NCBI GenBank assembly: GCA_026400735.1
Contig: JAPLOL010000036.1
Coordinates: 1 to 44,220 of the forward strand
Length of the DNA stretch: 44,220 nucleotides
From: Alphaproteobacteria bacterium
GTDB lineage: Bacteria > Pseudomonadota > Alphaproteobacteria > Caulobacterales > Aquidulcibacteraceae
Direction: 5' to 3'
Shown here: positions 26,401 to 32,619 of the stretch, piece by piece
Layout of the letters: each line of letters begins with the position of its first letter
Position numbering within the stretch: position 1 is the stretch's first letter
Notes under the pieces: model-generated
The model's input: the letters and a program-made list of their open reading frames with translations, nothing else
Databases searched by the model: none
What the model was told of the DNA's origin: nothing
Program-made: the position numbers and the translations under genes

Positions 26401-27539
26401 CGGATCTGACGCTGATGGTGCAGCACGCCCCGGCTGCGATCGCACTGCTGGATCGAGACTTGCGCTACATGCAAGCGAGCCGGCGCTGGCTGGAAGACTA
26501 CGGCCTCACCGGCAACATCATCGGTCAAAGGCACGACGAACTGGTCGCTGATATTCCCGATCGCTGGTTTGAAGCCTACGCGCGCTGCCTTTCCGGCGAG
26601 ATCGTGCGCAACGAAGACGATTCCTTCACGCGCGCCGACGGCAAGGTCGAGTTCGTTCGCTGGGAATTGGTGCCGTGGCGCAATGTCGAAGGCGGAATCG
26701 GCGGCATGATGATTTTCAGCGAGATCATCACTCAGCGCAAACTCGCCGAGATCGCGCTGCGGAAGAACCACGCTTTGCTCGAAGCCATGGTTGGTCAACG
26801 CACAGCGCAGCTTGAAAGCTCACGAGATGAAGCTTTGCGCGCCAGCGCAGCGAAGACGCGCTTCATCGCCGAGATCAGCCACGATCTACGACAGCCGCTG
26901 CAGGCAGCAGCGCTGCTGATGTCTTCCATCGGCAAGCGCGTGCCGGCGGAAGTCGCCGACATCTGCGAGAAAGCGGAGACGTCGATCATCGATGCTTCGG
27001 AGAAGCTAAACGGACTGCTCGACGCGTCGCGGCTTGAGGAAGGCGTGCTCCAGCCGCGCATTGAGGCCTTCCGCATTGGCGAGATGCTGTCGCGGGTCGC
27101 GCGCACGCACCGGCCGCTGCTTGAGGCAAAAGGCCTTCAGCTGAAAATGCTCAGCTGCGATCTGGAGGTCGAGTCCGACCCCCTGCTGTTGGCGCGCATC
27201 ATCGACAATTTCGTCTCCAATGCGATTAAGTACACAGAGCATGGCGAGATCGTCGTCGGTTGCGAGATCGAGGGTGATGCGGCGCGCATCTTCGTAAAAG
27301 ACACCGGCATCGGCATAGACGCTGCGAGCTTGGACCACGTGTTCGATCCCTACATGCAAGTCGATAACCCCACCGGCGACCGCAGCCGCGGTTACGGACT
27401 AGGCTTAGCGATCTGCCGCACCGTCGCCGACGCCTTGCGTTGCAAGCTCAATGTGCAATCGACGCCGAGCCATGGCTCGACGTTTTCAGTATCTCTAGCG
27501 CTAGCAAACGAAATGCGCAGCGGCGTGAGTGCGGCTTAG
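26268..27539 (+). CDS. PAS sensor histidine kinase, C-terminal (frameshifted) part
   Basis: This 423-residue segment carries the rest of the kinase: a PAS domain (about 48-155), a coiled coil (about 155-195), and a HisKA dimerisation domain with phospho-accepting His205 in ISHDLRQPLQ. An HATPase_c domain follows with the N box NFVSNAIKY (314-322), DTGIGI (345-350) and GYGLGLAI (375-382). It starts with a TTG at 26268, but that is not a natural start: DAFQHEGATYAVCSVRD continues the PAS linker of the upstream frame. No response regulator gene adjoins it, so it is an orphan kinase if active. Its stop is 2 bases from the ruvB stop on the other strand. Confidence 0.75.
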   Translation: MDAFQHEGATYAVCSVRDCSDRAAPHVIEKDAVERLETRLRTVLTDLTLMVQHAPAAIALLDRDLRYMQASRRWLEDYGLTGNIIGQRHDELVADIPDRWFEAYARCLSGEIVRNEDDSFTRADGKVEFVRWELVPWRNVEGGIGGMMIFSEIITQRKLAEIALRKNHALLEAMVGQRTAQLESSRDEALRASAAKTRFIAEISHDLRQPLQAAALLMSSIGKRVPAEVADICEKAETSIIDASEKLNGLLDASRLEEGVLQPRIEAFRIGEMLSRVARTHRPLLEAKGLQLKMLSCDLEVESDPLLLARIIDNFVSNAIKYTEHGEIVVGCEIEGDAARIFVKDTGIGIDAASLDHVFDPYMQVDNPTGDRSRGYGLGLAICRTVADALRCKLNVQSTPSHGSTFSVSLALANEMRSGVSAA

Positions 27540-27541
27540 GC

Positions 27542-28570
27542 TCACTTCTCGCCGAACAAACTTCCGCTGCTCGGCGGCGCGCTTGGCGGCTTTTTGCCCA
27601 ACCGCTCATACGCCTTTGGCGCGGCCACCCGCCCGCGCGGGGTACGCATGACGAAGCCTTGCTGCATGAGATAGGGCTCAATCACGTCTTCCAGTGCATC
27701 GCGCGCTTCGGCGAGCGCCGCTGCTAGCGTTTCAACGCCCACCGGCCCACCGGAATAGGTTTCGACCAGAGCGTGGAGATAGCGCCGGTCGAGCAGATCG
27801 AGACCGTCGCCATCGACCTCCAAGCGCTTCAACGCGCGATCGGCGACCTTCACATCGATTGTCTCTTCGCCAGCAAAGTCGCGCACACGGCGCAACAATC
27901 GCACGGCAACGCGCGGCGTGCCGCGGGCGCGCTTTGCGATCTCCATCGCGCCTTCGGTCGTGATCGGCAGGCCGAGCTTTGCTGCGCCACGCGTGACGAT
28001 GCCGAGCAATTCGTCGGGGCCGTAAAACTCAAGCCGCACCGGAATGCCGAAGCGATCGCGCAGCGGCGTGCTCAGCATGCCAGCGCGTGTCGTCGCGCCG
28101 ACAAGCGTGAACGGCGCAAGATCAATGCGCACGCTGCGCGCTGACGGGCCCTCGCCGATGATGATGTCGAGGTGATAGTCCTCCATCGCCGGATAGAGGA
28201 TTTCTTCGACAGCCGGCGCGAGGCGGTGAATCTCGTCGATGAAGAGCACGTCGCGCGGTTCGAGGTTGGTCAGGAGCGCAGCGAGATCGCCAGCGCGCGC
28301 AATCACCGGGCCGCTGGTGGAGCGGAAGCCAACGCCAAGCTCACGCGCAACGATTTGCGACAGCGTTGTCTTGCCGAGACCAGGAGGGCCGAAGAGCAGC
28401 ACATGGTCCATCGCTTCGCCGCGTGCGCGCGCCGCCTCGACGAACACTTTGAGATTGGCCTTCGCCGCCGGCTGGCCGACGAATTCGTCGAACCCCTGCG
28501 GGCGGAGCGCGCGGTCGGCGCCCTCTCCGGGCATGCGGTCGGACGTGACGAGGCGTTCTGCTTCGGACAT
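27542..28570 (-). CDS. ruvB: Holliday junction branch migration helicase RuvB
   Basis: RuvB is the AAA+ motor that drives branch migration at Holliday junctions together with RuvA. The 342-residue product has Walker [10 protein letters not shown], Walker [38 protein letters not shown] (sensor 1 and RuvB-specific region) and the C-terminal winged helix ending [17 protein letters not shown]. The ATG at 28570 is preceded by AGGAAAG and gives the usual [11 protein letters not shown] start; 25 further codons upstream are open but not conserved. In most relatives ruvA directly precedes it. Here three plus-strand genes intervene. Confidence 0.96.
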   Translation of the reverse strand: MSEAERLVTSDRMPGEGADRALRPQGFDEFVGQPAAKANLKVFVEAARARGEAMDHVLLFGPPGLGKTTLSQIVARELGVGFRSTSGPVIARAGDLAALLTNLEPRDVLFIDEIHRLAPAVEEILYPAMEDYHLDIIIGEGPSARSVRIDLAPFTLVGATTRAGMLSTPLRDRFGIPVRLEFYGPDELLGIVTRGAAKLGLPITTEGAMEIAKRARGTPRVAVRLLRRVRDFAGEETIDVKVADRALKRLEVDGDGLDLLDRRYLHALVETYSGGPVGVETLAAALAEARDALEDVIEPYLMQQGFVMRTPRGRVAAPKAYERLGKKPPSAPPSSGSLFGEK

Positions 28571-28648
28571 GCGCTTTCCTAGCTCGATTCGGGTTTCCGG
28601 ATTGTTCCGGTCCGGCCGCTCACTGCGCCTGTGGATAAATCTCAAATC

Positions 28649-28680
28649 GAAACGTCGGCTTTTGGGACAGGCCTTCGTCC
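28649..28680 (+). promoter_or_regulatory. ECF-sigma-type promoter before the first DGPF gene
   Basis: The motif GAAACGTCGG, 17 bases, then CGTCC lies 46 bases before the first DGPF gene. The same two blocks with identical spacing precede the second DGPF gene. GTCGG-like -35 and CGTC-like -10 elements are characteristic of promoters of extracytoplasmic-function sigma factors, and DGPF/YCII genes are known targets or partners of such factors (the ECF42 group). Confidence 0.6.
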
Positions 28681-28725
28681 TTCGGTCAGCGCCGCTTATG
28701 GCGACAAACCGGGAAGGACCAAACC

Positions 28726-29109
28726 ATGCGCTACATGTTTCTCACCTCCGGCGCCGAAGCCGGGCTGATCCCGCCGCAAGCCATGATCGACGAGATCGAA
28801 GAGCTGACCGAGCGAGAAATTGCGGCGGGCCGCATGCTTGCGCGCGGCGGATTGATGCCGACAGCGATGGGCAGCGCGCGCCTTGAATCGCGGCGCGGCA
28901 AGCTAAAGCTCACCGACGGACCGTTTGCCGAGACTAAGGAAGTGCTGGGCGGTTTCGCGATCTTCGAATTCGAGACTCGAGAAGAAGCGCTGGCCTCGCT
29001 CCAAAGCTTCATGGAATTGCACCGCGAGCATTGGCCAGAATGGGAAGGCGTTTGCGAGATGCGGCCGATGTTCGGCTTTGGCGCGACCAAAGCGGCGGTT
29101 GCCGGATAG
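28726..29109 (+). CDS. DGPF/YCII-family protein 1
   Basis: This 127-residue protein of the YCII-related (dimeric alpha-beta barrel) family, also called DGPFAETKE, starts [14 protein letters not shown] and carries the signature [21 protein letters not shown] at about 63-83. Family members often sit beside an ECF sigma factor gene and are thought to act in signalling or in its control, but no enzyme activity is established. GGAAGGA precedes the ATG. There is no sigma factor gene in this window. It is paralogous to the third gene of the islet. Confidence 0.88.
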   Translation: MRYMFLTSGAEAGLIPPQAMIDEIEELTEREIAAGRMLARGGLMPTAMGSARLESRRGKLKLTDGPFAETKEVLGGFAIFEFETREEALASLQSFMELHREHWPEWEGVCEMRPMFGFGATKAAVAG

Positions 29110-29155
29110 GCTCGGGGCCTTGTTCACGCTGGTGCGCGGCCTAAGCTCAAGAGGC

Positions 29156-29611
29156 ATGAGCCGCGCGTTTGTCAAAGAGGATGATGACGCCGTCGAGGCG
29201 TTGCCGGATCGGCCAATCTCGACAGCGCCGAATCTCGTCACCGCTGAAGGCTTGGCGGCGATCGAAACTGAGGTCGCGCGGCTGAGCGAAGAGCTAGCCG
29301 GCGCTGGCGATGACCGTTCGGCGCGCGCGCGGATCAACCGCGATCTCCGCTATTGGTCGGCGCGGCGCGCCAATGCACAGCTCGTGGCGAGGCCAACAGA
29401 CTGCAGCTCAATACGGTTCGGCTGCACCGTGACGGTGGAACGCGACGATGGCCGCAGGCAGACTTTCCGCATTGTAGGCGAAGATGAAGCCGACCCTGAG
29501 CAAGGCACCCTAAGCCACGTCTCCCCGCTCGCGCGGGCGCTTACTGGCAAGGAGGAAGGCGGCAGCGTTCACGTCGCCGGCCACGATTTGGAAATCACCA
29601 AAATCAGCTGA
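29156..29611 (+). CDS. GreA/GreB-family transcription factor-like protein
   Basis: This 151-residue protein has a short N-terminal helical part (AEGLAAIETEVARLSEELAG) and a C-terminal Gre-type domain. In that domain the strand FGCTVTVERDDGRRQTFRIVGEDEADPEQGTLSHVSPLARALTGKEEGG is typical of the FKBP-like RNA-polymerase-binding domain of GreA, GreB and Rnk. It probably binds the RNA polymerase secondary channel or a related site. Length is near that of GreA (about 158). The ATG at 29156 was chosen because GAGG lies just upstream; 77 earlier codons overlap the previous gene. It is flanked by two DGPF paralogues. Confidence 0.82.
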   Translation: MSRAFVKEDDDAVEALPDRPISTAPNLVTAEGLAAIETEVARLSEELAGAGDDRSARARINRDLRYWSARRANAQLVARPTDCSSIRFGCTVTVERDDGRRQTFRIVGEDEADPEQGTLSHVSPLARALTGKEEGGSVHVAGHDLEITKIS

Positions 29612-29615
29612 GTAT

Positions 29616-29647
29616 GAAATGTCGGGCTTTGCCGGCTGAGGCCGTCC
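29616..29647 (+). promoter_or_regulatory. ECF-sigma-type promoter before the second DGPF gene
   Basis: GAAATGTCGG, 17 bases, then CGTCC: the two blocks match those at 28649-28680 almost exactly and with the same spacing. It lies 50 bases before the second DGPF gene and directly after the Gre-like gene's stop codon, so this gene probably has its own start of transcription. Confidence 0.6.
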
Positions 29648-29696
29648 TCTCATCAGGGCGCGCACTCCGCGCGATCACCGAATGTGAGGACTCCCA

Positions 29697-30074
29697 ATGC
29701 GCTATCTGTACTTAATCCAAAACGAGACGGAGTTTCAGGGACCGCCGCCTGCGCGCCTAATGGAAGAGATGGGCAAGCTCATGGGCAGGCGTATCGCTGA
29801 CGGCTCATTGATAGACACGGCTGGCCTAATGCCGGTGGCTCAAGCGGTGCGCGCGACGCTGAAGCGCGGCAAGCTCAACGTCATGGACGGACCGTTCACC
29901 GAGAGCAAAGAGATCATTGGCGGCTACGCCATCTTCAAATTCGATACGCGCGAACAGGCCGTCGAGGCGCTCACGGAATTTATGGAATTGCATCGACTCT
30001 ACGCCGACGGCTGGGAATTCAGCTGCGAGATGCGTGAAATCAACGAGCACACCAATCCGGAGCCAGTCGCCTAG
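29697..30074 (+). CDS. DGPF/YCII-family protein 2
   Basis: This 125-residue paralogue of the first DGPF protein starts MRYLYLIQNETEFQGPPP and has the signature VMDGPFTESKEIIGGYAIFKF. ELHRLYADGWEFSCEMREI follows, in the same place as [19 protein letters not shown] of the first copy. GAGGA lies 8 bases before the ATG. The stop codon TAG overlaps the ruvA stop on the other strand as CTAG. A duplicated DGPF gene in a cluster suggests joint control by one ECF sigma factor encoded elsewhere. Confidence 0.88.
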   Translation: MRYLYLIQNETEFQGPPPARLMEEMGKLMGRRIADGSLIDTAGLMPVAQAVRATLKRGKLNVMDGPFTESKEIIGGYAIFKFDTREQAVEALTEFMELHRLYADGWEFSCEMREINEHTNPEPVA

Positions 30075-30691
30075 CGGCTGACTTCCTTCAACGCGGCGCG
30101 GATCAATTCTGGCGCGGGCGCGTCTGCTTCGAATTGTTTTGCAGCTGACGCGACCGCGCGCGCGGCACTCGATTGATCGATGCCGAGATTGACGAGAGCG
30201 GACACGGCTTCCGCACGTGCACCGGCGGCAGTCATCGAAGGCGCGGCCGCGCCTGCCCGCGGCGTCCCGCCGGCAAGCCCGACAAAGCCTTTTGGCCCGC
30301 CCTTGCCAGTGAGCTCCGTCGCCAAACGAGCAGCGAGCTTTGGGCCGACGCCATTGGCGCGCGCGAACGCAGCTTTGTCTTGGATTGCAATCGCGTCGGC
30401 GAGAGAGTCCGGCGGCATTGTATCGAGGATGCCTAGCGCGACCTTAGCGCCGACGCCGGGGATGGTTTGGAGGTGCGCGAACCACGCGCGCTCTTCTTCC
30501 GAGGCAAAACCGAAAAGCTTGATCGCGTCTTCGCGGACGTGAGTTTCGATGAAGAGCCGCGCCGGCGCGCCAACCTGCAGACGCGCCAAAGTGCGCCCGC
30601 CCGATTGCACGACGTATCCAACACCGCCCACGTCGATCAGCGCGGTGTCCTCGCCCACCGCCGCCACCACGCCACTCAACAACCCGATCAT
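30071..30691 (-). CDS. ruvA: Holliday junction branch migration protein RuvA
   Basis: RuvA binds the four-way junction as a tetramer and loads RuvB. The 206-residue product has the N-terminal OB fold (MIGLLSGVVAAVGEDTALIDVGGVGYVV). Two helix-hairpin-helix motifs follow (LQTIPGVGAKVALGIL and ANGVGPKLAARLATEL). After a Gly/Ala-rich linker comes the C-terminal RuvB-binding domain (ALVNLGIDQSSAARAV). The ATG at 30691 is preceded by AGAGG; 75 codons more are open upstream but have no conserved sequence. RuvA and RuvB are separated here by three opposite-strand genes. Confidence 0.96.
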   Translation of the reverse strand: MIGLLSGVVAAVGEDTALIDVGGVGYVVQSGGRTLARLQVGAPARLFIETHVREDAIKLFGFASEEERAWFAHLQTIPGVGAKVALGILDTMPPDSLADAIAIQDKAAFARANGVGPKLAARLATELTGKGGPKGFVGLAGGTPRAGAAAPSMTAAGARAEAVSALVNLGIDQSSAARAVASAAKQFEADAPAPELIRAALKEVSR

Positions 30692-30860
30692 TCTGACCTC
30701 TTCTGCCGCATCATCGACGGATTCGGTGAGCGCCCGAAATACTGGTGAGCACTCGCAAACCCGCGAACGCGGGATGGCGGGACACGCCGAAGGGGAGAAA
30801 ACTGCCAGTAGTTGCGAACCACTCTCACGCTGACGAACGTCACGAAGCCGTGTTACGATT

Positions 30861-30888
30861 CTTGCGAGGGATTTGAGAGACTTGCGAG
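30861..30888 (+). promoter_or_regulatory. Direct repeats upstream of the Tat-repeat protein gene
   Basis: CTTGCGAG occurs at 30861-30868 and again at 30881-30888, exactly 20 bases (two helical turns) apart. An inverted partial copy CTCGCAA lies at 30752-30758. They are 31 to 58 bases before the start codon, inside the likely promoter. Such phasing is typical of activator or repressor half-sites. No regulator for this operon is identifiable. Confidence 0.4.
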
Positions 30889-30918
30889 TAATTCGCAGCA
30901 ATCGATTGGGGGACATCT

Positions 30919-31332
30919 ATGTCTGAGAAAAAGAAACTCAACCGCCGCTCATTCATGTCTCGCATTGCCGGTGGCGTCCTGATCGCCGGCGGCGCCACGG
31001 CGCTCGTAACGGGCAAAGCTGAAGCTCAGAATTACACTGGCCGTACCGACAATGATGGCGGGCCAAACGCCGACCGCGGCGGATACGGCCGCACAGGTCT
31101 CACCGATAGCGATTCCGGCAACGGCGCCGATCGCGGGGGTTACGGCCTCGGTGGCAACACCAATGGTCGCGGCCGCACCGGTTTGACCGACAGCGATTCC
31201 GGCGGCAACGCCGACAACGGCGGCAACGGCCGGGGCGCCACGCGCAATAGCGCGAGTGGTCTGACTGACGGTGACAGCGGTTCTGCTGCCGACCGCGCAA
31301 GCTATGGTCGCGGCCCACGCCGCAACTGGTAA
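30919..31332 (+). CDS. Tat-exported protein with four TDxDxGxxAD repeats
   Basis: No known family is recognised. The 137-residue precursor has a twin-arginine signal (NRRSFMSRIAGG, residues 8-19), a hydrophobic core and an AEA cleavage site at 34-36. This leaves a mature protein of about 100 residues starting QNYTGR. The mature part is almost entirely Gly, Asp, Asn, Ser and Arg. It contains four copies of T-D-x-D-x-G-x-x-A-D-x-x-x-[Y/N]-G, beginning at residues 43, 62, 90 and 116; three copies are linked to an RTG or SG-L lead-in. The D-x-D-x-G spacing resembles calcium-binding loops. It ends RRNW. The stop is 9 bases before a JmjC-type hydroxylase gene. Confidence 0.8.
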   Translation: MSEKKKLNRRSFMSRIAGGVLIAGGATALVTGKAEAQNYTGRTDNDGGPNADRGGYGRTGLTDSDSGNGADRGGYGLGGNTNGRGRTGLTDSDSGGNADNGGNGRGATRNSASGLTDGDSGSAADRASYGRGPRRNW

Positions 31333-31341
31333 GCTAACCCA

Positions 31342-32514
31342 ATGACGCACGAGCCGTGGCTCGTAGATCCGCTCGGCTACTTGATTGGGGCCGAGCGAGA
31401 GAACGATTTCTTCGCGCGCATCTACGAGCGCGAAGCCTTGATCGTGCATCACGACGCACGGGAACGCTTCACCGGGCTCATTTCACTCGACGACATCGAT
31501 CGCATCGTCACGACACTTGATCTCCGCGAGGGCCAGCTGGCGCTCGCGGACGCGGTCAACCAAGTCGACGCAAGTGAATATGTTGACAGTGGAAACTTCA
31601 TTGATCGCGGCGCAGTTGCGGATCGCTTCCGGCGCGGCGCGACAATCATCCTCAACCAAGCGCATCAGTTCGATCCAGCGCTCGCTCGCCTCTGTCGCGG
31701 CCTCGAATACACATTCTCGGCGCACGTGCAGACGAACATCTACCTGACGCCGCCAAACGCGCAGGGCTTTCGCACGCACTACGACAATCACGACGTGTTC
31801 GTGATCCAAGTCGAAGGTGAGAAAGCCTGGCGGCTTTACGACATGCCAATCGAAGCGCCCTATCGCGGCGAAGGCTTCGAACCTGGCCGTTACGAAACTG
31901 GCGCATTGCGGCAAGAGTTCGTGCTGAAGCCCGGCGATTGCGCGTACGTCCCGCGCGGCATGATGCACGATGCGCAAACATCGGGCGACAAGCCCTCGCT
32001 GCACATCACAGTCGGCCTCATCACGCGCACTTGGGCTGACCTGATGCTTGAAGCCGTCTCGGAAGCTGCGCTTCGTTCACCTGAACTTCGACGCAGCTTG
32101 CCAGCCGGCTTTGCACACGCGGGTTTCGACCGCAGCAAGGCGCGGACGCACTTGAAGGACATGGCGCGCGCGCTGGCCGATACAGTCGAACTCGATCCAG
32201 CACTCGATCTGATGGTCGATACATTCATTCGCTCACGCGCCGCGGATAATCGCGGAGCTGTGCGCGATGTCGCCGTCATCGCAGCGAGCGATCGCTTCAA
32301 AGCACAACCTCGCGCGCCGTTCCGCATCGCCGAAGATGGCGACGACATCGTCGTCATTAGCCCCGGCGGCGACCTGAAGTTCGCGCCAGATCAACGCGCG
32401 GCGCTGGAGCGCGCTTTGAATGGAACCTCGTTTGGCATCGATGACATCAAGATCGACAAGGCCGACGCGCTGATCTCCACCTTGCTCGCCTACGGGCTAA
32501 TTTCGCGCACCTAA
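31342..32514 (+). CDS. JmjC/cupin_4 Fe(II)/2-oxoglutarate oxygenase (ROX-like)
   Basis: This 390-residue protein is related to the ribosomal-oxygenase / cupin_4 group (PF08007), whose known members (bacterial RoxA/YcfD, human MINA53, NO66) hydroxylate specific Arg or His residues on proteins. The iron-binding facial triad is intact: His146 and Asp148 in THYDNHDVF, and His209 in PRGMMHDAQ. The 63-residue spacing matches that of YcfD (H125, H187). The line VIQVEGEKAWRLYDMP follows as in the family. A C-terminal winged-helix-like region is present. There is no signal peptide, so it is cytoplasmic. It starts 9 bases after the Tat-repeat gene, implying co-expression and perhaps an enzyme-substrate pair. 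Confidence 0.87.
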   Translation: MTHEPWLVDPLGYLIGAERENDFFARIYEREALIVHHDARERFTGLISLDDIDRIVTTLDLREGQLALADAVNQVDASEYVDSGNFIDRGAVADRFRRGATIILNQAHQFDPALARLCRGLEYTFSAHVQTNIYLTPPNAQGFRTHYDNHDVFVIQVEGEKAWRLYDMPIEAPYRGEGFEPGRYETGALRQEFVLKPGDCAYVPRGMMHDAQTSGDKPSLHITVGLITRTWADLMLEAVSEAALRSPELRRSLPAGFAHAGFDRSKARTHLKDMARALADTVELDPALDLMVDTFIRSRAADNRGAVRDVAVIAASDRFKAQPRAPFRIAEDGDDIVVISPGGDLKFAPDQRAALERALNGTSFGIDDIKIDKADALISTLLAYGLISRT

Positions 32515-32619
32515 AAGACGCTCCGCCGCGCCCCAAGGTCGGCTCGTCTCAAAGGAGTTGAGCGGGCTGGCGGGGCCCGCCTCATTGCGGCACAACGCGC
32601 CAGCTTTCTGGGGGATCGC

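Noticed and set aside
31042..31320. Possible CRISPR or tandem DNA repeat
   Set aside because: The similarity is at the protein level and spacing is irregular (19, 28, 26 codons), with no conserved direct DNA repeats separated by unique spacers.
30949..31452. 167-codon minus-strand frame opposite the Tat-repeat protein
   Set aside because: Its Ala/Val/Ile repeats merely mirror the Gly/Asp repeats on the plus strand. The plus frame has a Tat signal, a start site and a coupled downstream gene.
32561..32583. GC-rich stem between the JmjC oxygenase and M13 peptidase genes
   Set aside because: The stem is bulged and not followed by Ts, so there is no good evidence for termination. The two genes may still be co-transcribed.
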